Assembly: GCF_958298935.1 (NCBI RefSeq)
Contig: NC_084928.1
Location: 22,661,501-22,725,500 of the forward strand
From: Phragmites australis
Lineage: Eukaryota > Streptophyta > Magnoliopsida > Poales > Poaceae
DNA length: 64,000 nt
Direction: 5' to 3'
Shown in pieces: positions 53,237 through 64,000 of this stretch; the stretch's first letter is position 1, and each line of letters opens with the position of its first letter. A program made the translations under genes and the position numbers. The notes beneath the pieces are model-generated. The model ran no database searches. It was not told the origin of the DNA and saw only the letters and a list, made by a program, of their open reading frames with translations.

Positions 53237-55860
53237 TGAAAATATATACCGAATAAAGGTATATACCAAATGAAATCAAATGAAAGCTCTATGCACCTTT
53301 TAGACAATAAAAGCACTTGAGAGAGGTTTACTCTAAATGTAGGATCAAAGAAAACAAACATGCTATAGATTTTAACATTTAGGTCAAACAAGCATGCTCG
53401 TCACTTTCAAGATCCAATAAAGATATAATTTGGACAAAAATAGCATATGAGACTTGAAGATACCAAATAAAAGACAAATATCAAAAAGTTATCCAAATTA
53501 CATCTAAGATCAAAAGATCAACAGATAATCATTCACAAAGTTCAACAAATGAACTAAGTGAAGATTGAGCATATAGATACATGAAGAAGTTCTAAACATG
53601 CTCAAAAACTTATCTCAAGTGAGTATATTGAATATGATATAAGCATTGAGATAACAAACTTCTATAAACTCCAAGAGGAAAGTTTCATTGAAGAAACCAA
53701 TATTCCTAACATATGAGTTAGATAAAATCCTTCACAAAGAAAGAAGTCACAAAGAAGCAAAAATTGAAACAAAGATGATCAACAAGGATTACCACTTGTA
53801 TTACTACTAATTGTAAAACAACAATGGTATATGGAGATTTTACAAGTCGGTAATTGCAATATGGCATGGATCAACTCTCTTTCAAGAAGCATGAGAAGAA
53901 GGATTTTAGAAATTAAACACCATGCTTCAAATACATTCTTCACGAAGTCAACTATTACAAGTAAACTCATAAAAACAATCGTTGATTTGATTCGAATGAG
54001 AAATGATTCAAATTAAAATATTGAGACTAAAAAGATCACTAAAGATGTACCAAGAATCTCAAGTTTCAATTTAGAACCAATCATGGATCAATTAATGGAT
54101 TTGTGCGAAGATAAGCATTATATGAGCTTGATATATCACATAGATGCTATATAAGCAATAATATCAATTTTAAATGGTATTGCTCAAATATTCACAATTT
54201 TATGAGTAAGCAAGATGCACCAAGCATAGTACTCCTCATAATGTGATAATCCATTAATGTCTCCAAAAGAACCAAACTAGAATTCAATAAGATGGATAAG
54301 ATCAAAAAAGGATCCAAAACCACAATCAATATAGGAATGTGCAATGCATCTTACACATACTAGTTATATGACTTACACATACCAGTTAGCAAGGAAAGCT
54401 AGATACACTAGAAATAAATTCATAGCACACTTAGCAAGCAATCAAGACATGTATGGATATGAAATATAAACGTGATAAGATTGCAATAAAGTATACACAT
54501 GCTAGAATAAGCACAAGCTCTAAATAAGCATAGATATACAACCTACACATGCAAAGAGCTAGAAACTTCCAGAATCCATAATTTTCGGATATAACCCGGA
54601 ACTTTCAAGTTCTAGAGCACTCTTAAAAATTGTGTAGAACAAAAATCTAACACAATGAACAAGAATATGAATTTAAGGCATTGTGATAGAATGTTACCTT
54701 CATAGAATGACATTGGATAGAAAATAAATATATTTCCATATAACTTGACTCTTTAAATAATTAGATAGCTCTTCAAATAAATAGCAAACTCTCCAATCCC
54801 GATTCTTATTGACATCCTTAAGGATATTCATTTCACAAAGAGACTAAACACAAATTTTACTTGAAAAAATATTAGTCTCAAAGCACAAAACATAGGTTGA
54901 GCTCACCCTAAATATGTGCATCCAAGTACTTGAATTACTTGTAACATACACATAGTTCATTCAAGAATCTAAAAGGGTTTACCCTATATTTTGAGTTAAG
55001 GCACAAAATAAATTTACAAAGGAAATACTTGTGCCTAGAATGAACTTACAACCATAAGATCATATAGATTAAGTTCATCTTCCATAACCATCACCAAATC
55101 CTCTAGTTTTTCTTTTACCTTATATAGCTCACAAATACATAAAAGGTAAAATTCAGAAGAGATTGTAACTTAAGATTTTAGCAATTACTATCCCTTTTTC
55201 AAATGTCTTTTTAAAAATCATTGATGAAGTGGTCTCTTGGACACTTCATGAGCTTTTGACGAAGCACTTGAGGTGGAGGTCCAATTTTAATTTCTTTCTT
55301 CATCTCAATATACCTCCAACCTTCTACAGATTTTGAAACTTCCGAATTTAGCCCGGAATGTCCGGTTTACAAAGATCGGAACTTCCAGATTCAATTTGGA
55401 ATATCCGGATTATCCAAAAAGCTAAGATGCTTGGGGTTTTTATGAGTCTTGATCTTTTCTTGATATTTTTCTTGATGATTATCACAAAGTATTCATTGCC
55501 TGCATCACTCATAAGACTTTGCTCTAGAGAGCATTATTAAATGCATCACTTCATAAGAATGTAGACATTTAAGAAAAAACTACCAGCCAACTTTAAGGGT
55601 TCATAATCACAAAAAAATTGTGAACGACTCACACCTACACAAGGTTAAGGAAGCTAGATATTTCAAAGTAGGTACTTGTTACCGAGATGTCATTGGTTTT
55701 TGATGTTGAATTAGTAATCTTCATACTTGACGATCTTTCCACAAATGATGAGAAATATGACTTGAAAGGAAACTTGATATGAGATATGCAAGAAAAATTC
55801 TTCTCAAGTGAGTCAAGTCTTAAATGCATCTCCAAGTACCTATTTAGCAAATTAGGCACT
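53237..55860 (-). other. AT-rich non-coding spacer of the minus-strand Sirevirus
   Basis: 2.6 kb with no convincing gene. It holds CCGGA-type motifs at 55340-55410, like the U3 motifs of the family, and resembles in composition the post-pol spacer of the + Sirevirus. A short frame at 55859-55635 (minus) continues after gag but has no recognised domain. Protease, integrase, RT and RNase H are absent, so about 4 kb of pol has been deleted or was never there. Confidence 0.6.
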
Positions 55861-57655
55861 TTACGGTACCAAAACTATGTTGGGTCCTTTAGAGTTAGTC
55901 ACTAGAGACTTAGGCACCCAAATGATTTTTATATTTACATGAGGTGAACTAATCACCTTAGCAACACAAGCACCATTCTTAGCCTTCTTTAGCAAGTATT
56001 GATCATTATTGAAAAAGTTAAGCTTAGAAATGTTACCCTTAGGCCAATTTTTATAATATGTCCCTTGGCCCAGCAAGTGTAACAAATAAGATGCATATCC
56101 TTGAAAGATGCCTTCTCATCTTGCTTGCTTCCTTGCTGTGAGCCTCTTCCTTGATGACATAAGGCCTTCATTTTTCAGGTAGGGGTATGATGCAACTTCA
56201 TGTCCATTCTCATTGCATCCATAGCACTTCCACTTGCTTCTTTTTTTTTTATTTGGAAGTGTGGTCTTGTTATCAACCTTGTTGGAACACATAGACGCAT
56301 AGTGTCTCACACTTGAGCACTTAAAGCACTTGACATGAGGCATATTCTTATCTTGGCTCTTGCTCATATCCTTTTCTATCTTCTTGAAGGAGCAATCTAT
56401 CACATGGTGACTCTCTTTCTTGCACTTGAAGCGAGTGATGAGAGCATTGAGCTTCTTTTAATTTTACCCCTTGATCTTGACAATACTGGACTTGTTCTTC
56501 TTCTTAGAATTGAGTTCAAGTCTACTTTTATTTCTTGAATACACTTGATCCTTGAGCTTCTTGCTTTTGCCTTTACTATAAATATCACAAGTAACACTAG
56601 AGAAAATATTAGCTTTAGAGCAATAACGATTAGTAGGAGTTTCATCATTGGATATAGAATTGATATCAAATAAATTGCTAGAACTAGCACATGTCAAATT
56701 TATATTCGGCAAAGGAAATGTGCTAATATTCACATGAGGTTCATAGGATTTTACCATGATTACTATTACCACAGGAGCTATTTCTAGCATAGCATGAGAA
56801 TCTACAAGATCCTCATGAGTGCCAAAAAGCTTGTCATGACTTTCTTGAAGGCTCACATGCTTGCCAGTAAGCTTTTCAAGTTGAGCTATTATCTCAACAT
56901 TTTCTTTCTCCAAAAATACTACACAAGAATTAGAGTTAGTAGCATAAGCATCATTAATAGGAGAAATAGTGAATTTATCCTTAGATAAAATATTACAATT
57001 AGGACATGTCATTTCTAAATCCACTAAAGTCATAGCATCTAATTTATCAAGCAAAGAAATATGGTTAACTTTAAGATCCATATAAAGATTAGATAAATTA
57101 AAATAGGATTCTTGAAGTTTTTCATATTTCACATTTAAGGCTTTGAGTTCCTCAATCTTCCCAATGAGGAATTCCTCTTGCCTCTCAAGGCTATCCTCTA
57201 AGCCTTCTATGGTGGCCATTAGCTTGATCATTTTAGACATATTCTTTTTGCTCAAGTGATCAAACCTGAGCTCATCACTATCACTAGCACTAAAACTAGC
57301 ATTAGCATTATTAACCTCACTTACCGCTTTCTTTTTTCCTTTTGTCATAAGGTACAATGGAGAATCGATGTGAGGGGATAAGCACCTTAGAGAAGTGGAT
57401 GCTTCACTTCCAAGTTGAAGACAATCCATATTATAATGTCTATATTGATGACATGTATAGCACATCCTCCTTGATCTTCTCTTAGGTGGGCCTCTCTTCT
57501 TGATTTTTCTTTAAGCCTTTCCACTTAAGCTTTGTCTCAAGTAAGCTTCTATTTCCATCAAAATATTAGTCTCACAAATACTAATAGAAATAGATGCATC
57601 ACAATGAGGATAATTAACCATAGCATCATAATATATAGGTAATTTTGCACTAGAT
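55861..57655 (-). pseudogene. Sirevirus-type gag, longer copy B
   Basis: Read downward: zinc knuckle CYTCHQYRHYNMDC (57460), coiled coil, and open to 56464. After a stop come 'CKKESHHVIDCSFKK' and two further knuckles, CFKCSSVRHYASMC (56340) and CYGCNENGHEVASY (last cysteine changed to Tyr, 56230). A third is seen as CYTCWAKGHIIK (about 56080). It ends with 'WVPKSLVTNSKGPN' near 55890, the typical gag-protease border of Sireviruses. Four knuckle-like motifs in one gag is more than the usual one or two. The N-terminal capsid core is absent because the LTR joins the gene directly at about 57660. Confidence 0.75.
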
Positions 57656-58473
57656 GATATGCAAGGGGGGTGAATAGGCGTTTTTACAAAAAATTCTTCC
57701 CCTTTTACCGTTGGTCTAAACTTGCAGCGGAAAATAAACTAACAGATTTTTCACAAATGAAAATCCTAAATATGCTAGGCTCAACTAGTGCACAAACACC
57801 CTAAATAAGTGTGGAGGTTACAATCCTAGGGTGACAAAGATTACTGAAATCTAACAAAAGATATGCAATAAAACTCTAATTGAAAAATCCTAAAACACTA
57901 TTCACCAGAGTATCCGGGTTCAAAGTGTTTGCAATGGATTATACAGAATCCGGAGTATTTGGGTTCAATCCGGAACCTCCGGGTTCAACAGGGAATTAGC
58001 TCGAAACTGAAATTAAAGAATAGCTAAAGAGTTCTAGCTCAAACCAAATTAAGTCGTGTGTTTCAAGTGATGATTCCAGGTAGATCTATGAAGAACCTAC
58101 AATCAATTTCACACGTACTAAGTAGATCGAGAAAGTGCACAAATATTAAGTAAGAACACAAGAGCATGAAAACAAGAGAGGAGACACGCGATTTGTTTCC
58201 CGAAGTTCGGACACCTCCTCTAGAGGTTCCTACGTCTCTATTGAGGGACTCAGTCACACTTGAGCCGGGTCTCCCACAACTATTTTCCTCTTCAAGCTCA
58301 GTCACACTTCAGCTTGGCTTCCATTCTTTATTTCTTCCCTTGCAGAGGCAAAATCGAAGCCTTTACAAACTTCCCATGGCACACCACAACCTTAGGTGCT
58401 CGCCGGTGACGCCTAACCGCATAGGAGCTTCAAGCTCCAAGAGTAGCAAACGCTTTGCGAACTTCTTGTCGAT
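56516..58473 (-). repeat. LTR-gag segment, copy B of the 1.96-kb direct repeat
   Basis: See copy A at 51278-53236. This copy lies in its natural context: full LTR on one side, continuing gag on the other. It is therefore the source and copy A the derived one. Confidence 0.95.
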
Positions 58474-60091
58474 GAACTCAAGTGCTCAAGAATGGATTTT
58501 AGCTCATTTTCACTCAATCTTTCAATCTCTCAACCCAACTCACTTTTCTTCTCAAATCTCTCACTAAAATGGAGTGTGTATGAGTTCTTTTGGCTCAAAA
58601 ATGTGTTCTCTTTCGTGTCCAAGCTGCAGCTCCAAAGGATGGGGGGAGGGGGTATTTATACCCACCTCCTAAAAACTAACCATTACATAGCTTTTTTACT
58701 GACCCGGAGTATCCAGGTCAACCCAGAGTCTTTGGGTAAACTAAAAAAGGCTCAAACCGAGACCCCAACTCGGAATCTTACCTAGAGTATCCGGGTCATC
58801 CAGGAGTATCTGGGTAAACCAAAAAGATTCTAATAGACCACCCGTTTCGGAGCTAAACCCAGAGACTCCGGCCAACCCGGAGCATCCAGGTCAACCCGGA
58901 GTATCCGAGTTAACACAGCAGACCCTTTGAAAAACGGCGATAACGTTTGATCCCAAAGTCCGATTTTAATAATTTTGGACTCTATAGAAAGCTTATTTAG
59001 AGCGATACACAACCCGACTGAATTCACGACCTTAAACAGATTGGATCAAACTAGGAACACTCCAAAACTCAATTCGTACACTTCCACACTTTTCGCACCG
59101 GGTTCCTAAAGCTAACTCTCTCTTTGGGTTGGTTAGAAAACTCTTGAGCACTGAGTTATGATAATTAGCTCTACGTTGCATCCCTCTTAATAGTGCGGCA
59201 TAACTATACTCAATTTCAAAGATAAAACTCGTTTGAACAATTGGAGCCTTTGACTACTTTCAAGGACCGCTTCTTTCGTTAAAACTTTGAGGGTTGCCAA
59301 TTTTCATATATTCTTCACTCCATCTCTTCTGTATTCTTCATATGATTGATGCGAATCACTAATAACTTCTCATAGCCTCACACGGTCCATTGGTGTAAAG
59401 CCTTCACTTATTCTTCACCACCGCCTTGGTCCTTTAACGCCAAGCCATTTGCTTGCCATTCACCATTGGATGGTCCATCGCAGCCGAGTCTTGCTTGCCC
59501 TTCACTGTCTTGCCATAGAAAACTGTTTTGTATTCGACATATTCAAGGAATTCACTTTATAAAATATGGAGTCCACTCTTGTTCTTCACTCTTGGCATAT
59601 ATGATTTCAATTCAACTTATGCCTTCTTATAGATCATAACCCCAACTCACTCTCAAGTACAAAGCACATGGATTAGTCCATAAAACTTAATAGACAATTT
59701 CATACATTTAGTTATTTGATCTCCACAAGTAACTTAACCGTCATGCTTCAAGCTTCTTCTTTGAGCTTTTCCTTCTTTTCATGAGCATCACTAAGATCTC
59801 AGTGCTTTTGATGCAATTCTTTGAACTTATAGCATTTCTCAATGAATCCATGCTTCATTAGTTATGCATCTCCTATGGAATCACCTAATAACAATTATCA
59901 ACATAATTGTCAGTCCATAGATATTGTCATTGACTTACCCGAGCATCACTTAGAGCTCATTCATCTGATGCATATCCCTTCTCTATGCATCACCTATGGA
60001 ACAACCTACTAACAATTCTCACCTCCATTGTTAGTTCATAGGTATTGTCATTAATTACCAAAACCACATATAAAGGCTAAATGCACTTTCA
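57663..60091 (-). mobile_element. LTR of the minus-strand Sirevirus
   Basis: On the minus strand it starts TGAAAGTGCATTTAGCC at 60091 with 'TATATGTGGTTTTGGTAATTA', as many grass Sirevirus LTRs do. U3 has repeated ACCCGGAGTATCC-type motifs (58690-58920), then TATA, then a leader with 'AACGCCTATTCACCCCCC' near the end. The usual CTTGGGCCA-CGATCCTTTCA end and PBS are missing: the LTR runs straight into gag at about 57660, a deletion that removed LTR end, PBS and gag start. Confidence 0.75.
58653..58660 (-). promoter_or_regulatory. TATA box of the minus-strand Sirevirus LTR
   Basis: TATAAATA on the minus strand in GGTATAAATACCCCC, downstream of the CCGGAGTATCC motif cluster. Copy A of the repeat begins downstream of this box and so lacks a promoter. 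Confidence 0.75.
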
Positions 60092-60379
60092 AAACCGAAA
60101 ATGACATATTGTGTACATTTTAAAAGTTGTTTCTAACGAGAAAGGCATGATCGTTATGTTGCGACTTCGGGGTTGCGAAAATGTTCCTTATCACATTCCA
60201 CAGGTGACTGGGGGCTATGACACCTTCCACTCAAGCAAAGGTTGACTATAATAAGCACTCCGGCTAGTGACTAACGCGTTCTACACTTATCAAAGGAGGA
60301 AGTAAGTAAGGATATCACTATATGTTGTTGAACACATCCATCACTAGGTACCCTCATTGAATGCAAGGCATTTAAGATA
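60092..60379. other. Unassigned spacer
   Basis: No gene or repeat recognised between the Sirevirus LTR and the gypsy remnant. Confidence 0.5.
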
Positions 60380-61010
60380 AAAATTCCTAAAAGTCTAAAA
60401 AGCTATCGAGTTCTTTATTATAGACTGTAGGATGAAAATTTAAGGCGATGACCCAAGTACGAAGTCCATCGTTTCCACATAAACCTTGGTCGGCCCAAGC
60501 ATCTCCTCCACCTTCTGCACCGACTCCTTGTTTGTCTTCCCCGGGAAGTCCTCCTAGGGAACATCGGTGTCGTTGTTCTGGTAGTGTACCTTCAGTATGG
60601 CCATCACCTAGGAAATTGCTTCCTTCACGCCTCATCGAGCTTAGTTCGAGATGTGCTCAGCCATCTTCCCTCAGAGCTCCCCATAGGCCTCGGCAAGCTT
60701 GGTCGCCCGAGTAGCCAGTCCGGATGCATCAGCATCTCCCACGGGCTCCACCTGAATCCCGACTCCGGCGAGCGCTTTCTGGAAGACATCAAGGGCAACA
60801 ACAAGATGTTGCCACACGGCGGACATCTAGGCCCCATCCTGAGCTAAGGCGTCATGGGTCTCAGAAAGCTCCACATGATACCATGATCAACGCAAGAAGG
60901 CAAAGGGATGGCATGCCCAGGAAGGCATCTTCTCCTACTCAACGACCTCCCAGAAAAGTTGGTGGTGCATCTTGGTGGACTTCGTCTCGAGTTCGACTAC
61001 TTAAGCGATA
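60380..61010 (-). pseudogene. Antisense ORF remnant of a + strand gypsy element
   Basis: Read downward: 'LVVALDVFQKALAGVGIQVEPVGDADASGLATRATKLAEAYGEL', then after stops 'MAILKVHYQNNDTDVP', 'EDFPGKTNKESVQKVEEMLGPTKVYVETMDF'. This is the coiled C-terminal pattern of the gypsy-type antisense proteins whose N-domain is seen at 40774-41349. Three or more in-frame stops. It precedes an LTR of the minus-gypsy family in the opposite orientation (61396-61962), so it is the 3' end of another copy of that family. Confidence 0.6.
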
Positions 61011-61395
61011 GCCTGTTGAGCTTCCCAGCTTAATCATGATCTTCTGTTAGGTAAAAAATTCTCACCACTATCCAAAATCTCTACTGCGATGTCCAACTTT
61101 CAAATCCAGCCAGCGACAATTTCTCCTCCTCATCCTTTCGCAAAGTTGGGACGATATTTTTCAAAGGAATTAGAAATCCTACTCGTATGGAATACCTTCT
61201 CGAGAACTCGTTTGAGAATTCGGAGGCATTTAGAATCCCAAATAGATCATCTGAGGACCCTGAGAACCCGACTGGGCGTGCCATCCTAATCAGAAACCCG
61301 AGTTCTACTCGATGATATGATCGGACAAAATGCTTATCTTTGCTGACCAGGTTTTTGATCCGTCGAAGCCTCATTTCAAGTACTGATATGGCGCT

Positions 61396-61962
61396 TGATG
61401 ATGAATAGTATAAAAGTACCATATCCGAATATCCCAAGTTTCTCCGTCATTCTCGGGGCACATCTTTATCTCCGGGAAGGGAATCCTTGGACGTATGGAA
61501 ACCGCCTGCAGATACTTAAAATATCTCATAAACAAGGAAGTTTATCTCCAAGAATAGAAAGAAAGACTCCAAAGGCCATACAACAACTCTCCTATATATG
61601 CAGAGTGTAGGGACCTTACGGAGGACAAGTGGACACAATCCGATACAAGCCATTACGCGCCATTGAAGCATGCGAAAGCTCTGCATCCACCAAGCCTTTT
61701 TGTAGTTAGATCTGTATTAGCATCTCCCTCCGACTACACGCAAGGAAGTCGTCCGACTAGTTTAGATCCATCTAGGCCAGTCACGCATCCTCTTGTAACA
61801 GTCTTAAAAGCAATATAAGACAAACATGACGTAGAAGCTATTATTCTAAGTGGATCTAAACCTGTATAAAAACCTCTCTATGTGTTCTTTGATTCATCTA
61901 CCCGAAGCATCTCCATCTCTTTTACAAGTTTGTAAGATTAGGCGGTTCACCAATTGTCGACA
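61396..61962 (+). mobile_element. Gypsy LTR (3' LTR remnant), + strand
   Basis: Begins TGATGATGAATAGTATAAAAG and ends CACCAATTGTCGACA, the reverse-strand counterpart of the LTRs at 47589-48162, 11281-12889 and 7365-7920. Shared blocks: 'TTTAGATCCATCTAGGCCAG', 'CCTGTATAAA' and 'GTAAGATTAGGCGGTTCACCA'. TATATATG near 61594. 567 bp. The internal antisense ORF remnant lies on its left as expected of a 3' LTR. No target duplication identified. Confidence 0.78.
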
Positions 61963-63059
61963 GGGAGTTTTGCATACACGAAATTCACAACGTGAACCTA
62001 TAATTTCAAGATTGAGGAGAATGATGAGTATCTGTACTAGAGGATGGAGGGGACCGTATCATCCAGAGTAGGCTATCTATAGTAACATTGTGAGGAGGAT
62101 TAAGATAGTGACTAATTTGTGAGAGGATAAAAATAATTCTAGTATAGTATCTTAGTGTAAATATAGCGCAATGAAGGTGACCTCTACGTAGACAGTGGTA
62201 GAGGCGGCATCCTGGAAGCGACGCACCCTCTCTAGACAGCTAGCGATGTAGGCGAAGTACGGAGGGTGACACACCCTTTGTAAAAATCCTGACCGTAAAT
62301 GTATGAAAGGTAAATATTAGACGTTTAGATATGAAAGATAAATAATAGAAAATTGAATATAATTTTGGAATATATGGAAAGCAAATATTGAATGTCTATG
62401 TATAGAAAATAAATAATAAGATATTGAATGTATTTTTGAAAGGAGGAACGGAGTCTAATTTTTACATAGCGACCATTTGTTTAGCTCGGATGGAAAGTGT
62501 AGATCTATTGTATCTGCCACAACTCGTATATTTTATAGAAGTATAGATCTATAACAGTGATTAGGAGATAAATGGTCGTTATTCAGTCTAATAAAAAAGA
62601 TAAGTGATGTTCTGGAATCCCATTTCAGTTTAAACATACAATAGATTACGAATATATTGCGCACGTAAATACCTGATTATGGGCAGATATCCCTTGAAAA
62701 ATACTCCCGCCGCATCACCGTTTTATTAAATTTGCAAAATAAGGATAAAATATATTTTGAAGATCATGTTAGTGCCAAAACAATACTTAGAAAATATGCG
62801 AAAAAGACTTTTTTATCCGGATAACGTAGTACAAAGTGTTCCTGTCACGTAATTTTGTGCTTTTTTCCCTCGCCAAAAGAAAAACAAAATTGTTGGTGCA
62901 GCAGAAGTTTAGTATCTTGCCGGGTATTTTTAGTAGTCCTATCTTCAAAATACAAATTATAATATCTAAACTTATATAAAAACTCATATCACACCCTTAC
63001 CCATACACTATTTATGCAAAATAAGACCTACCGGCTTCTATTCAAAAGAGATATCTTAA
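61963..63059. other. Unassigned AT-rich DNA
   Basis: No coding sequence supported. Short repeated phrases (GAAAGGTAAATATTAGA, GAAAGATAAATAATAGA and AGAAAATAAATAATAAG at 62306-62420) suggest local duplication. Confidence 0.5.
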
Positions 63060-63560
63060 ACTTTAGCACCCAGTGCATATGAGACCGGGCTCTACCCGGA
63101 GGAGCAGGGAAAACCACCGGTGAGGCACACGAGGGATCGAACTCGGGTGGATTCCCCGAACGACGTCGGACGCGTTGCTTGGGGGACGTGGGACCGGACG
63201 AAAAAGTCCACTGCGGACAGGGACCGGAGCAAGGGGAGACGTTCCCACGTACTCCAGGCTCCAGCACAGCAGACACGGAAAAAGTAATCAAGAGCCAACA
63301 AAACTGGAACGGCACATCCAACGGTCGGTCGCCTCCGCCCGTGGTTTCGTTCCACCGGCCGCCACGCGCGCAGGCGCTGCGTCGGTATCTCACGGGCGGC
63401 GCCGTTAGCAGCGTGGAGCACGCGTCAGATCCTACGCATTCGCCTAATCTCTTCCGCCCGTTCCTCTCGCCAGCCAAGCTAGCTCATCGCACCTACTATT
63501 TATTCTTTCGTAGCCCCCAATCAAACCAAGCACGCACACGCTGACTCCTCTGCCTTGGTC
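63060..63560. other. GC-rich island of unknown role
   Basis: About 500 bases much richer in GC and CpG than both flanks. Frames are open on both strands by composition, and none shows a domain or sensible start context. A TATTTATT box at about 63497 with CT-rich sequence after it could be a + strand core promoter, but no coding sequence follows before 64000. At 63131-63143 the minus strand reads CGAGTTCGATCCC, resembling an RNA polymerase III box B, without a matching box A. Confidence 0.35.
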
Positions 63561-64000
63561 CCCCACCCGACCGTTTCAATTCGGATACATCTTGGATTTA
63601 GATAAATTTTAGCAAAAAAATTGTTAAAATTAGAGTTGGAATGGAGGAAAAATGGGCCTTGAAAAATTATTAGGAGATTAATTCTATAAAAAAATGGAGA
63701 ATCCCTAAAATATTCTTAGAAAAAGAATTTTTTATATTTAATAAATATTTTTAAAAATTTAGAAAATGATGGGACACTTATAGGTGGAGCCCATAGTCAA
63801 CCATCAACATTGACTTGGTCAACCTTGACCGGAGCTACGGTGGTATGGACTTGTCTATCTATAGACTCTAGATCGGATAAGCTACTTAGTGCGATCCACG
63901 GAGCACCCGGTTTCATGAACTAGGCTAAGGTGGCACAACTGACCGGATAAAAAGACCTTCGACGTCAGCAAATTTGTTGACGTGGATGACACGCGCACAC
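63561..64000. other. Unassigned window edge
   Basis: AT-rich to about 63780, then mixed sequence with a GTCAAC-rich patch (63793-63825). No gene or element recognised. Confidence 0.5.

Larger units (their letters stand above)
51278..60091 (-). mobile_element. Minus-strand Sirevirus-type copia element without pol
   Basis: From the right on the minus strand: LTR (60091-57663), gag (57655-55861), a pol-less non-coding spacer (55860-53237), then a second copy of the LTR downstream half plus 5' gag (53236-51278). The zinc knuckles, coiled-coil gag and CCGG-type motifs resemble the + strand Sirevirus, but the sequence is a different family. No protease, integrase or RT is present. The left edge at 51278 is abrupt. 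No target duplication was found. Confidence 0.75.

Noticed and set aside
63131..63143. tRNA gene or SINE box B
   Set aside because: Only a box B-like CGAGTTCGATCCC on the minus strand; no box A at the right distance and no acceptor stem.
63028..63477. 149-codon minus-strand ORF in the GC-rich island
   Set aside because: Mirrored by open + strand frames, no domain or signal, composition-driven.

Overview
The window is grass (Poaceae, probably panicoid) nuclear DNA made almost wholly of transposable elements. I see no intact host gene, rRNA, tRNA or CRISPR array. The grass call rests on the element types: a CACTA element with a Ulp1-like C-terminus, a tRNA-type SINE, copia LTRs of the type beginning with 'ATATGCCCTAGAGG', Sirevirus-type copia elements, and Tat-type gypsy elements with a second RNase H and an antisense ORF. 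Species cannot be fixed from sequence alone.

Layout. 1-5489: a decayed CACTA element on + (Transposase_24-like region, proline-rich linker, C48-like tail, subterminal repeats, right TIR) with a minus-strand copia solo LTR inside it (2524-3266, perfect 5-bp TSD). 5504-5820: a SINE with an 11-bp TSD. 5832-10706: intergenic DNA holding a gypsy solo LTR (7365-7920), a pyrimidine tract, a minus-strand copia LTR remnant and a MITE-like element. 10707-49617: a five-level nest. A + copia relic (10707-11280 and 48163-49617) is split by a minus-strand gypsy (11281-48162, TSD atgaa). That gypsy's integrase is split twice: by a + copia solo LTR (15914-17450) and by a + Tat-type gypsy (17770-42642, TSD aagtt/aaatt). 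The Tat element is split between gag and protease by a + Sirevirus-type copia (19735-32923, TSD ctggc/ctagc). In each case the host element's reading frame resumes on the far side of the insert, so the junctions are supported by both TSD and protein continuity.

49618-51277: an apparently inverted piece of copia 3' end (RNase H tail plus U3 of an LTR). 51278-60091: a minus-strand Sirevirus-type element lacking pol, carrying a 1.96-kb LTR-gag segment twice at about 99% identity. 60380-61962: the 3' end of another gypsy of the same LTR family as the minus-strand one. 61963-64000: unassigned, AT-rich apart from a GC-rich island at about 63060-63560.

The elements are broken to different degrees. 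The central Sirevirus is youngest (LTRs a few per cent apart, most motifs intact) but has a chimeric 3' end: a second copy of its own 5' flank lies where its polypurine tract should be. The Tat element has lost the RT catalytic YxDD segment and the 3' third of its 5' LTR. Many in-frame stops look like methylation-driven C-to-T decay. The most interesting items are the chimeric Sirevirus end, the env-like ORF behind a splice acceptor, the spliced antisense ORF of the Tat element, variable tandem repeats at one fixed site in a copia LTR family, and a 98-bp tandem array after the Tat integrase.
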